From Austropuccinia psidii (Eukaryota; Basidiomycota; Pucciniomycetes; Pucciniales; Sphaerophragmiaceae), in the NCBI GenBank assembly GCA_023105745.1, contig JALGQZ010000009.1, forward strand, positions 31,536,107 through 31,600,106: a stretch of DNA of 64,000 bases, read 5' to 3'. Each line of letters opens with the position of its first letter. The stretch's first letter is position 1. Below the pieces are notes generated by a model. It was given only the letters and a program-made list of their open reading frames with translations. It was not told the origin of the DNA and searched no databases. Below are positions 54,902 to 64,000 of the stretch, one piece after another. A program made the position numbers and the translations under genes.

Positions 54902-55202
54902 CTTTTATGTGGTATCAATGATGTGGTATTGAAGTATTTTCCATTTTACCACCTCAAAAAGTTAATTGGAGCTTATTCACCCTATGGAGCTACCCTAGGT
55001 GAATTTCTGTGTAGAATCCAAATCTGGCCTTAAATTCATGGATTTACTTACTCAATAAAAAGTTATTCATCTTTTCTGAAATCAAAAATGATGAATTTTG
55101 GATATATGCATGACTTATGAGTTATGCATAATTCAAAATTTCTTTTTAAGATTATTGTGGCCTATTTGGGTATGTAAAATATACCTCAAGGCTCACATCA
55201 AC

Positions 55203-55310
55203 GGACCCTTTCCCTTCTCTACCTGGTTGGCTTCTGCCATAATCACGTCTATTACCTTTCTGGGAGCTGCTTGAGGGGTTACAGCTGGCTCCTGATCTAG
55301 TTGAAGCCAT
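55203..55310 (-). pseudogene. Gag head of element D
   Basis: ATG at 55308-55310 gives MASTRSGASCNPSSSSQKGN and continues to the C insertion. The rest of the gag resumes at 43216 on the other side of the nest. Confidence 0.8.
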
Positions 55311-55343
55311 ATTTTATGATTAAAAAGGCTCAAAATAGTATTT

Positions 55344-55559
55344 TTACATCAAAAACTTCCTATTGGCCAAATTCTTAGCTTTCTGGAGGGTATTAATTAT
55401 ATCCAAGTTAATCAATTCAGAAGATATTGGTTCAGGTTGGCTCTTTAGAGTCACAATAACTGTACTATTCTGGTCTGAATTAACAGTACTGGCAGGAATA
55501 ATTCTGGTGACTGTTGACACTGTTTCAATGTTTTTTTGTCTTATGACGTCTTCAGGCAC
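55344..55559 (-). CDS. ORF0 of element D
   Basis: The peptide reads IRQKNIETVSTVTRIIPAST through LDIINTLQKAKNLANRKF, in frame with the D gag head. There is no ATG at the A position (GTC). The preceding minus-strand sequence is TTAATTTAAG then TGCCTG, again an AG at the left border. It ends LM then TAA. Confidence 0.45.
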   Translation of the reverse strand: MPEDVIRQKNIETVSTVTRIIPASTVNSDQNSTVIVTLKSQPEPISSELINLDIINTLQKAKNLANRKFLM

Positions 55560-55751
55560 TTAAATTAATAAAAAAGCCAATTAATCAAGTAAAAAAAGGT
55601 TATTTCAAAAAAAGAAATAAGAATATAAGCTTCACTTATAATATGACAAAATTAATTTTTATGGGTTTTTTGAATTATAAGTATTTTCTATATGTTTTTA
55701 AATTTTTCAATATAAGAAAAAGGTTTAAAAAAAATATGTCACAGGTAAAAT

Positions 55752-55769
55752 ATCACAGCTGGGCCCCCA
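55752..55769 (-). promoter_or_regulatory. primer-binding site of element D
   Basis: TGGGGGCCCAGCTGTGAT on the minus strand, two bases from the LTR. It differs from A at one position. Confidence 0.65.
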
Positions 55770-55771
55770 AA

Positions 55772-57583
55772 TGTAAGATGTGGATATGAAACTTTGATTC
55801 AAAATCAAGTACTTTTCCTATCCTCAAAATTTGTATAAGGTAAAAATAAATCAAAAATAGTAAGAAATATTATTTTTAAGATAAAACACGCTAGCTTCAT
55901 TGTTTATACCTTTATTAGTATAAAACAATAATATTATAAAGATTTATTGTTTTACCAACAATAGAAATTTATCCAAAAATACTCTACAAGAGATACTTAA
56001 GGCTACAAAAGAAATTTCTTGAAGAGCGATTTCAATTGGAATTAATTGAGCAAAGAACTGCAAGAAATTAATTAAAGGAAAAAGTCTTTAAAAATAGTAT
56101 TAAAGAGAAAACACACCCAAGAGTGACCAGAGTGAATTTGGAAACTAAGTGACAAAGTTAACAGTGATGAAAGATGCTTTAATTCACTTTTGGGGTGGTT
56201 CAGGGGTAAAAATGATTATAAGAGTTACAAAAAATGATTAGAATTATTTTTTCATGTGGTTAAAAGGTTGAAAGTGATTTAAAAAAGGTGGTTGGAGTCT
56301 TTAATTGATTGGTTTAACAGTGTTTAAACTAATTATCAAAGGAAAAGATTCTAACATGAACAGAAAAGTGGGGCAAAGAAGATATTCTTTTATAGGCATC
56401 AATTTTCTTACTCCAAAAGTAAAATTTACTTTTTCAGTCGTGAAAAACAGTCTGACAACAGAAAAGCCAATTATGGCATCATCGAACCTTGGTTTAGAGC
56501 AAAAAAGGGCTGGTTTAAGCCATTTAGACCCTTAAATCAGCCATTACTATAGCAATACCTCTTATAGAGCCTTCAAAACACGTCAGAATTTGTGTAAGAG
56601 GCGTAGAAACAAGTTAAAACTGTTTTTACTAACATTTTTTTAACTTAAGGGTAGTTTTACCCTCTTGGCAGCATTTAAAACTACCCTGGTTGGAATCAAA
56701 ACATTATCATGAATCAAGTCACAGACCCTGTGACTCAATTCCGGGCCAAAAGTGATTAACTTTTGCATGAATTCTGACATCTCACACCTGTCAGCAAGGA
56801 TTTTGGGGGTCTGGCTCCCCCTTAGAGCTAGAGTCCCCTTTCCCCCCAATTTTAATCTTTCCAATTTATTTTTTCCTTTAATTTCTCATCATGTATTATA
56901 CTTGTAATTTACATATGTAATTCAATTGAATTGTACAGTAAAATACAGTAATAATTGATACCTCATATGTAAATCAAAGTTCACTTATGTAATACATGCG
57001 CACATTTTGACATTTCAATTGAATTCGATTGAAAATACTTCAATTCCTCATAACTCCTAAAATAAAGACAACACCCCAATTTTAACACAAAAATTGATGG
57101 TTGACACAACATGTGGTGTGAATTAATTTAAAGTTTTGAGGATTTTCAATTTTTGTATTGAAAATACTGAAAACTTAATTTAAGCTTATTTAGAGTTGAG
57201 TTACAAAAATTTCATCCAGAGGTGACCCCACTTTATTTTTTATGAGGAATCCAATGGTGTGATAATTTCTTTATGTTTATTTATTGGATAAAAAGTTATA
57301 ATATATTTTATATAAGTTTTTACCAAAAATATCTAATTTCGCAATTTTTATTAAAAATTCATTTTTACTTAATTTTTACAAGTAAAAATATAATTTCATA
57401 ATTTTAAATTTTAGTATAATTTTATTTGTAAATTATAATTAAATTTTGACTTTAAAATATAAATTTGTATTTATATTTCAATTTTTATTTTTATAATATA
57501 TATCAATTTATTTTATTTATATTTGTATCTTAATTTATCATTTGTGGTCTTTTGGGTATATGAAAATACCTCTAAGGCTCATA
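55772..57583 (-). repeat. 5' LTR of element D
   Basis: 1812 bp from TGTAAGATGTGGATATG to CTAAGGCTCATA. TATA box (minus) at 56387-56394. The outer end CACA is changed to CATA. Confidence 0.88.
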
Positions 57584-58235
57584 AATTGATAAGTTGCGAA
57601 TTCTTCCTTATAAGTATCTTTTTTATAAGATACTAATGATATTTTTTTTTCATATTGGAAAAAGCAAATTCTTGTATCTTGTTTTCTCCAATTGTGAAAT
57701 ATCTATCTTTATGGTTATTGATGTCAATACCATAAATATTCTAGTAATCATTTCCAAGAAGAATGTGCTGAGATGTCCAATTGTCCATTACTACAATCTC
57801 AGTCTTTGTTCTAATACTTCCTGATGGGTGTGGAAATACAATATTAGTGTCTAATATACCCAAAGGGTACATATTATTACTGGCACTACTAAACTGTACA
57901 CCCTCTATTGGTAATAGATGATTTTTCCATGCAGGGAGTATTGTTTGAAGATAATCTTTTCCTACACAAGTACAAAATTCCCCTGTATCCAACTTTGCTT
58001 TGGCTTAAATATCCTTCATCAGAACTGATGTTATACAAGATTCTCCAGCAGTGTATCCTTTACCTCTAGCAGGTTTGCCTTTACACAGTCTGGCATCTTG
58101 GATATTGATCAGGTTATGACAGTCCTCACTGTACTGTGGCAAGTGAGTATGGACTTCTGTGACCTCAAAGAAATCTGTAATGTTTTCAATGGAATATTCC
58201 TCCACTGGTGTATCCTCAGAGACTGTATAATCCAA
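57584..58235 (-). pseudogene. protease and adjoining region, element E
   Basis: 57741-57992 reads MDTGEFCTCVGKDYL with a standard Asp-Thr-Gly, then LPIEGVQFSSASNNMYPLGI, NIVFPHPSGSIRTKTEIV and HILLGNDY. 58005-58235 holds the acidic linker, YSEDCHNLINIQDARLCKGK and GYTAGESCITSVL. A TAA just upstream of MDTG separates the two, which share one frame. It continues the E RT at 36033 after removal of D. Confidence 0.82.
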
Positions 58236-58310
58236 GTCACATTCTTCTTTCTCTTCAGTGCACTGAACTTCTTCAATGAATTGAGCTTCATTGATTTTTG
58301 TCTTTTTGGT

Positions 58311-58352
58311 GCAAGTGTTGGCTAAATGTCAATTGCTTCCACATTTATGACA
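58311..58352 (-). other. degenerate zinc knuckle, element E
   Basis: CHKCGSN-stop-HLANTC has all four ligands of CX2CX4HX4C, with a TGA at the residue before His. Confidence 0.75.
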
Positions 58353-58493
58353 CTTCAAGAAAGGTCTTTCAGGTTTTCTTCCTTCTCTGGAAATCTTTGG
58401 GACCATTTTGGACTCCATAGGGATTTTAGTCCAAGTTTTACAAATTCTTTTTCTAGTAATGATATCTTCCATTGCATTGATTTAGTCCTCTGT

Positions 58494-58940
58494 TTAGCAG
58501 GGTTCTAAAAATCTGCACTTGATAGCATGTTCCAGCTCTCCTCCACATTTTCTCAATATTTTCATATTAATCTTGGTGTCAGACATATCTGGGTGTAAAG
58601 CAGATAATCTGTCTTTCTGCTTAAAGAACCAAGTAAGTGGTTTAACCTTTTCTGAGTTAAAAATGGCACTTTCAAAATCATTTCCCATTTTAAACCTCCA
58701 AGAATTACAGGCACATTTGGTAATCATTTCAGATTTCCACCAAGACCAATCATGTTTTCCATGATCTTGTCTCATCTTGTAATACCATTTCTTTGCAGTT
58801 TTGGTAACCAGAGAGTGTAATTTGCCAAATATATTTTCATCATGTATGTGAAAATCTTCTTGCATCATATCAATATTTCTTATGAACTCAATATCGTTAT
58901 ATTATCCTTCACCAGAGAATGTTGGCCATTCTTCCAGTTT
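58494..58940 (-). pseudogene. Gag capsid, element E
   Basis: The open part 58494-58868 has KKWYYKMRQDHGKHDWSWWK, NSWRFKMGNDFESAIF, PLTWFFKQKDRLSALHPDMS and ILRKCGGELEHAIKC, block for block the same order as in A. Just upstream the codons read WPTFSGEG and ID, with a stop. Confidence 0.8.
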
Positions 58941-59048
58941 GGGAATATCTTTTGCAGAGATAACATTTTCTCCTAAGAATGGGGTCAAACTTCCTTTAAA
59001 AGAAGGTTTTTCTTCAGTCAAAGTTGTAGAATTTCTTGGCATATGTGG

Positions 59049-59966
59049 TTAATAATTCTTATGAATTTGTTCTACATTTGCAATGATTTCATTCTTTAAC
59101 TTCTGCTTTTCACTGTCACGTTTTGCCAAATGTGTGGCAAACTGATTGGTATTTTTAGTTATTTTGAAGACATGGTCTTTCAGAATTCTAAGCTGACCAT
59201 TAGTGTTTAAAATGGAAAGATCTTCCAGTTTATGATTTTGAACTTGACATTTACTCTCAATTCTGTCACATGTATTGGTAATTGAATCAAGCCTGACATT
59301 TGTTAATTGATACCATTCAGTATACGTTTTGTCATTTCTTTTCAATTCACTCATGTCCAATATGATTTTATTTAGCTTTGAATCAAATTTGCCAAGTTCT
59401 ACATCAATACTAGATTTAACAAAGTGTATTTCATCTATTATTTGTGTGGAAAAGTCCTGTTCATCCTTTCCTGCTCTATGGCTGTGAATTCCATAAGAGT
59501 TCTCACCATATTGAAGACCCTGCCCACTGCTGAGGGCTGCAATTTGGGAATCCTGTACCCTTGTGGGTAAGGTATGTGCCAATTGGCTTTGCCTTTGCCC
59601 TTGCCTTGATGGTTCTTGGGACCTCTCTGCTTCTTCTGAAGTCCTTTTAGCTTGTGCTTGGACACTTCCGCAGCTTTTTTGGAGCTTGTAGATGCCACTG
59701 AACCCTCTGTCTCCAAAGCTGGAGTCATTTCCAACTCCTTCTTCTGGTCTATGGATAAAAGACTTTGGTTCTTCAACCAATTCTTTATCTTTTTGACTTT
59801 GTCTTTGCAAGACAATGGGCTCCAACCTCCTAAGAGTTCTATGGTCTTCTCCTGACCCAGAAAGCTCTTTATGTGTAAGTAGGAGTTCATGACCCCCTGC
59901 CAAAGGCATGGGCATATTTCCCACTCCTCTTCTTTGGCTGCTCTGAACCAATTTTTGTATTGGCAT
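59049..59966 (-). CDS. Gag frame f2 with coiled coil, element E
   Basis: 305 codons. The first 175 or so overlap f1. The rest is helical and heptad-like (IHFVKSSIDVELGKFDSKLN, KIILDMSELKRND, LDSITNTCDRIESKCQVQNH, RDSEKQKLKNEIIANVEQ), the counterpart of the coiled-coil Gag segment of A and B. The frame is -1 relative to f1. The first Met is inside the overlap, so the natural entry is probably by frameshift or from upstream. Confidence 0.6.
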   Translation of the reverse strand: MPIQKLVQSSQRRGVGNMPMPLAGGHELLLTHKELSGSGEDHRTLRRLEPIVLQRQSQKDKELVEEPKSFIHRPEEGVGNDSSFGDRGFSGIYKLQKSCGSVQAQAKRTSEEAERSQEPSRQGQRQSQLAHTLPTRVQDSQIAALSSGQGLQYGENSYGIHSHRAGKDEQDFSTQIIDEIHFVKSSIDVELGKFDSKLNKIILDMSELKRNDKTYTEWYQLTNVRLDSITNTCDRIESKCQVQNHKLEDLSILNTNGQLRILKDHVFKITKNTNQFATHLAKRDSEKQKLKNEIIANVEQIHKNY

Positions 59967-60214
59967 TGATAATTTCTATTGCTGCTACTTGAAAGTGTTT
60001 CAGCCGCTGAATTATTATCATGAATCAGTCCAGATTCCGAATTCACGTCAAAATTTGTGGGTACAGACCTTGGGGAATGGGGGGCAACTCTGGCATCCTC
60101 CATATGTGTCTTTCTTGAGGAAGATTTGACACTTCTAGATTTGGTCTTGCCTCTTTCTTGCCCACATCCATCTGGTTGGACTGAATAGTTGGTTCCATTT
60201 CTGGTATGCACCAT
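59438..60214 (-). CDS. Gag head and frame f1, element E
   Basis: ATG at 60212-60214 gives MVHTRNGTNYSVQPDG, the TRSG-type head. The frame continues without stop through MNSYLHIKSFLGQEKTIELL, GGWSPL, a Ser/Lys linker and YPQGYRIPKLQPSAVGRVFN to TFPHK. The head and f1 are in one frame here, unlike in A and B, where the head is in f2. About 258 codons, basic. Structural particle protein by position. Confidence 0.72.
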   Translation of the reverse strand: MVHTRNGTNYSVQPDGCGQERGKTKSRSVKSSSRKTHMEDARVAPHSPRSVPTNFDVNSESGLIHDNNSAAETLSSSSNRNYQCQYKNWFRAAKEEEWEICPCLWQGVMNSYLHIKSFLGQEKTIELLGGWSPLSCKDKVKKIKNWLKNQSLLSIDQKKELEMTPALETEGSVASTSSKKAAEVSKHKLKGLQKKQRGPKNHQGKGKGKANWHIPYPQGYRIPKLQPSAVGRVFNMVRTLMEFTAIEQERMNRTFPHK

Positions 60215-60226
60215 TTTCACGTTAAT

Positions 60227-60409
60227 TCAAGATAAAATAAGAATTGGAAACACAAAACACACACCTTTGGGTGGTTGTTTAGATTGTTCTGTTTTAGAGA
60301 AAGCGCCTCTTTTAGCAATTTGCACTTCAATAATGTCTTCAGATTCTGGACTAGTAGTGTATCTTTCACTGAGTCTGTTTCCAGCTGCGCAGTATTTGAT
60401 TAAAGACAC
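60227..60409 (-). CDS. small ORF just upstream of gag, element E
   Basis: 60 codons starting MSLIKYCAAGNRLSERYTTS (non-ATG first codon possible) and ending ILILS. It shares the frame of the E gag head and is separated from it by one TGA and four codons. The position and frame relation match ORF0 of A/B/D, but the sequence does not. It may be a counterpart or chance. Confidence 0.3.
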   Translation of the reverse strand: MSLIKYCAAGNRLSERYTTSPESEDIIEVQIAKRGAFSKTEQSKQPPKGVCFVFPILILS

Positions 60410-60769
60410 TAGAGAAAGAATTGATAAAGTAAATTATTATTTTATACTTTTGAGATAATTTTAACATTTTTTATAAATTTTGAGTTTTAATATTAAAAAA
60501 AAATCCTTTTTAAAGGAAAAAAATTAAAATTTAAGATTTTGAACCAAAATTAATTCAGAGTAACTCAAAGAATAATTTTATAAGTTTTTGGATGTGAAAA
60601 AGCCACGTGTAAAAACAGTCTAAAATTAAACCAAATTTCTCAATGAAAAATATTTCAAGACAAATTCAAAAATAAAAATAATTTTAACTTTAAATTGAAA
60701 GAAAAACAATTATTAAATTAATATATTCTAAAACTTAAAAATATATCAATTAAGGGTACAAGGCTCAAA

Positions 60770-60787
60770 AACACGGCCAGGCGCCCA
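60770..60787 (-). promoter_or_regulatory. primer-binding site of element E
   Basis: TGGGCGCCTGGCCGTGTT on the minus strand, two bases (TG) inside the LTR end. Related to but distinct from the A/B/D site. Confidence 0.65.
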
Positions 60788-60789
60788 CA

Positions 60790-62700
60790 TGTAAGATGTG
60801 TCTATGCAACTGTTGATAATATTACTATTAATCAACAGTACTATGACTGTTCTTATGAAATATAATAATAAAAAAATTATTATAACCACAATTAAATAAT
60901 CAGAGAATGTTTTCTTTTACTTGTTATAAACTACTAGTGAATATAATAGTAAGTAGTAACTGTCTACAAGAATCAATTACAAGAAGAATTTAATAATAGA
61001 AACTTCTTTTATTAAAATAATAAAATTATTTTAATATATAATTATCTTTCACAAGAATAATTATAAATAGAATTCTTGAAGAAAACTATTACTAGAGGAA
61101 AACTTTAAGAATTGAGATAAATTACTCACTATTCATCCAATGAACCTTTTAGAAGATGATAGTAGAGAAATTCAATGTGGAATTGTGGATTTAATGGATC
61201 AAAATCTATTTATAACAGTATTAAAAAAAATTATAGTTGATTTCTATGATATCACGTCTTTCTGATTGATTTCTGAAAGAATAAAACACTTAAGAAATAG
61301 TTTTAACTAGTACTTACTTGTTTGGTAATAAAGGTATAATATGCTAATGTCATGATGTGGAAAAAACAGCAAGAGGAGGACTTTTTTAAGTCTCAGACAG
61401 CTCGCAGAGGTGTGCCATGGAGCAAATTGAAAAACCAGTGAGTGAGAAAACAATAAACTGTTTTGAATTATTGATTGCATCATTTGTTGTCACGTAAGAT
61501 AATCATAACTACTTAATTGAGGCTTTTACGTGATTACCAACCCATTTATGATTAATAATAAAAGGATTAAAAACTTTAAATCTTCTTTTATTCCAAAATA
61601 AAAATTGATTTCTCAAAGTTATAATTGTTATTGGAAATTTCATCACAGAATGTATTTTCTGTAAATTTTTAAAGATCCTGTGTTTCACGTGAAATCATCA
61701 AAAATGGACTGTAGGTAAAACCTTTAATTTTACATATAAAATTATGATTATGTTTGGTTTTTATATAGCTTTTACAGCTCTCAATTGGTCTGGTAAGCTT
61801 CAGAAAGATTAATTAAGAAGTGTATTTTTAATGAATTTTTGAAGTTTTTACCTCAATTTTATGTAGAATTGCAAATAGCAGTGTATGGCTGGTTGCTATG
61901 AGGTAAATCAATGGATACTAGTCCAAAAAGGGTTTTAATAACTATTTTGGGGTTTATCCATGGCAATTCATCAATAATTGACATGGTTACAGGAGTCTAA
62001 GTTTTTATTTACCTCCTTGGCACGTCAAAATAGCAGGTTATTTGCCATTTTCTTATAATTTACTGTAGTTGTAACATGGTAACCAAGTTCCCAAAAGGTT
62101 TTAGTTTACTAATTGGGCCAAGATCAGCCATGGATCAAAGCTTTGGAGTTGTCCACGCCTCAGAGGCCTCAGAAGTTGGGTACCCTGGCTCTCTTTGATG
62201 TCTTTTGTCCCCCTTGCCTATTTTGTACGTCAAAACAGAAATTTAAGCTTAAAATGAGATATCCACTATGGGTGTACCAAAAGTGCATGTAAGAATACCA
62301 TGATATTAAGTTCTCAAAACATGCATAACACTATTCTTAGTGTGTATGTAACATGGGATTTCTCTCATTCCCATTATTTTGGCGTGAAATAGAGAAAAAC
62401 AAAAATTTTCACGGATCTTTTATGTGGTATTGAAGTATTTTCCATTTTACCACCTCAAAGAGTTGATTTGAGCTTATTCACTCTATGGAGCTACCCTAGG
62501 TGAAATTTTTTGTGTAGAATCCAAATCTGCCCTTAAATTCATGGAGTTACTTACTCAATAAAAGGTTATGCATCTTTTCTGAAATTAAAAATGATTAATT
62601 TTTAATATATGCATGACTTATGGGTTATGCATAGTTCAGAATCTATTTTTCAGATAATTGTGGCCTATTTGGGTATGTAAAATATACCTCAAGGCTCAGA
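60790..62700 (-). repeat. 5' LTR of element E
   Basis: 1911 bp from TGTAAGATGTGTCTATG to CTCAAGGCTCAGA. It aligns over its whole length with solo LTR C and with the left LTR of E. Confidence 0.92.
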
Positions 62701-64000
62701 TTTTGGGAGCCCCGGGGGCCCTCGATGGGAGCTGTCTTTTCCCCCTTTAATACCTCTTGATTTCATTATGTGACTCCATTTTTGGTGAGGAACTTTCTTG
62801 CATGGGTCAGGTGATTTAAGGTTTGATGATAATTTTTTCTCTTCACAGCCTCCATTCATCACATGATGGTCTTTTGGTAAATTAATTATGATGTGATTGT
62901 CAGGATGAAACTATGATGAAGGCATGAATAGGCTAAGTACAGCTTTAACTATGTTTGTGACACGGTAAAAATGGTTTATAAACATTTAGAAGGGCTTCAA
63001 GGTAATTTCATTTAGGATTAAAAGGGCTTTACTATATATGATATAGTGGTGGTGAGTTCTGTTGAAAGCCCTGGGTGCAGCTTTATCTGTTGGGTTACAA
63101 TAATAAAAGACTACAATAATTAAGATATATAATTATACCTGATTATTAACCAAGAGTAAAACTGTTTTTGACAGTTTACTACATAGGTTATTCAAGAGTG
63201 GGATGAGGAGACAATTCTGGCTGTGAAAAGCCTCCTTTTTATCCTGAAATGTGGTGCAAAGGGTGCTAGACCTTTCCACGTAGAGGAAGTGAAGATTTTT
63301 TCACTCTATAGTACTGGCTTGTGGTTTGCAAAAAGCCTGCATAACCTTTATTGGGCTCATATGTGGTTTTGAAACCACATCCGGGCAGTTTTCACCAATA
63401 CAGGGTGAAGAGTTTCATCTGGGGACCTCACAGCCTGATTCTGACATGTATGATGCGTACAATGCTGTACAGAAACTGTATGGGACCCCAGTATTGACTG
63501 AAATATGAGGTATTGAAGTAAAAACAAGCTTCTTTGTCTATTAGAAACCTCATATTCATGGTTATGTGATATTATCACATGGCAAGGCGGTATATGACAG
63601 CAGGTGGGAATCTGACCTTAAAACAGCCATACCTTTGTCAATTCTTGAGATATCAACCTCAGAATTGGTTCAGTGTGTAGCCCTCTATGTGCTCTACACA
63701 ATGGTACCTCATTTGATATGGGTATCATTATATATGGCAAAGCTATCCCATGTACAAGATTTTTGTACATTTGCGTGGTATAGGCAAAAAGCTGTATTGA
63801 GCTTATTTGCCCCATAACTCTTGTTCTAGTCGAGCTATGGGGAAATGGATGACACTATCACATATCCCTGATTGTGCTCTTCCCAAAAAGACCCCACTTA
63901 AAGTATCCCACACTAAAACTGTAGAAGTTAGATGAGAGGTGAATGTTTTGTTCACCCTTATTTGGCCTGAAATTGACCATAACTCCAGTAATATTGGTGC
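62701..64000 (-). other. H LTR U3 side and flank, hairpin-rich, no gene seen
   Basis: 62701-62705 is the right copy of TTTTG. GGAGCCCCGGGGGCCCTCG follows, so the H LTR resumes here upstream of its TATA box; its outer end cannot be fixed. Short frames at 63326-63817 show no family feature. Several stems are visible: ATGTGGTTT/AAACCACAT at 63361-63380, ATGTGATA/TATCACAT at 63564-63580, TGTGTAG/CTACACA at 63674-63700, and CCCCATAACTC/GAGCTATGGGG (one mismatch) at 63810-63842. Confidence 0.45.

Larger units (their letters stand above)
43217..55197 (-). mobile_element. solo LTR C in the D gag, split by element B
   Basis: Left piece 43217-43647 begins TGTAATATTTGGCTATG, and right piece 53699-55197 ends CTCAAGGCTCACA. 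Together they are about 1.93 kb and align with the LTRs of E throughout. The pentamer TCAAC flanks both sides exactly (43212-43216 and 55198-55202). There is no internal gypsy region, so it is a solo LTR. It interrupts the D gag, whose reading resumes in register after removing C plus one TCAAC. Confidence 0.93.
36034..57583 (-). mobile_element. Ty3/gypsy element D, second shell of the nest
   Basis: Same family as A and B. LTRs at 36034-37863 and 55772-57583. Its own internal sequence is 37864-43216 plus 55203-55771, split by solo LTR C with B inside. The right end reads CTCATA where CTCACA is expected, and the flanks AGTTT and AATTG do not match, so the target duplication is decayed or the edges were altered. 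Proof that it sits inside E comes from the E protease resuming at 57584 onward after the E RT stops at 36033. RNase H is partly deleted. Confidence 0.88.
30412..62700 (-). mobile_element. Ty3/gypsy element E, outer shell of the nest
   Basis: The left end is TGTAAGTTGTGTCTATG at 30412 and the right end AAGGCTCAGA at 62700 (expected CACA, one change). The flanking pentamer TTTTG is identical at 30407-30411 and 62701-62705. Its own sequence is 30412-36033 plus 57584-62700, about 10.7 kb; the rest is D, C and B. Minus strand, related to A/B/D but clearly diverged, with different LTR bodies. Multiple stops and frameshifts. Its protease keeps DTG and its RT keeps YIDD. Confidence 0.93.

Noticed and set aside
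63326..63817. Short frames on both strands near the right edge
   Set aside because: They are 60-83 codons with overlapping opposite-strand frames and no motif. The inverted repeats explain the mirrored openness better than a gene does.

Overview
The window is AT-rich eukaryotic DNA filled almost entirely with transposable elements. I see no host gene, rRNA, tRNA or CRISPR array. Most of it is fungal Ty3/gypsy chromovirus DNA: zinc knuckles, aspartic proteases, RT-RNase H, DD35E integrases with chromodomain-like tails, and LTRs of 1.8-2.0 kb with 5-bp target duplications. One Tc1/mariner element is also present. The Gag and Pol sequences resemble those I remember from basidiomycetes, above all rust fungi (Pucciniales) such as Austropuccinia psidii. 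That attribution is from memory and was not checked.

Layout. An old element, H, frames the window on the minus strand. Its pol half lies at 1-2780 and runs off the left edge. Its gag-protease half lies at about 25.5-29.5 kb, and its 5' LTR starts at 29540. Between the two halves is a non-coding region with many copies of a short hairpin-forming motif spaced about 100 bp apart. That region has been hit by a solo LTR (F, 3129-5154), a complete gypsy element (A, 7327-17405, minus strand, TSD ATGAA) and a dead Tc1/mariner element (19917-21591). Next to the H protease are two related unrecognised ORFs, X1 and X2.

From 30.4 to 62.7 kb there is a four-level nest. Element E (30412-62700, minus, TSD TTTTG) sits in the H LTR just upstream of its TATA box. 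Element D (36034-57583, minus) sits in E. A solo LTR of the E family (C, 43217-55197, TSD TCAAC) sits in the D gag. A complete plus-strand element (B, 43648-53698, TSD GTATT) sits in solo LTR C. Every boundary was read base by base; only D lacks a clean TSD.

A, B and D are one family and E is a relative. In each, the order is LTR, primer-binding site two bases inside the LTR, a small upstream ORF, gag, protease, RT-RNase H, integrase, polypurine tract, LTR. All copies carry stops, frameshifts or lost catalytic residues. B is the best preserved, with an 817-codon RT-RNase H-integrase frame.

The most unusual coding signal is in gag. Two overlapping frames stay open together for 0.5-0.6 kb in A, B and E, and the TRSG-type N-terminal head is attached to one frame in A and B but to the other in E. 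A small in-frame ORF upstream of gag in A, B and D is followed by splice-like signals.
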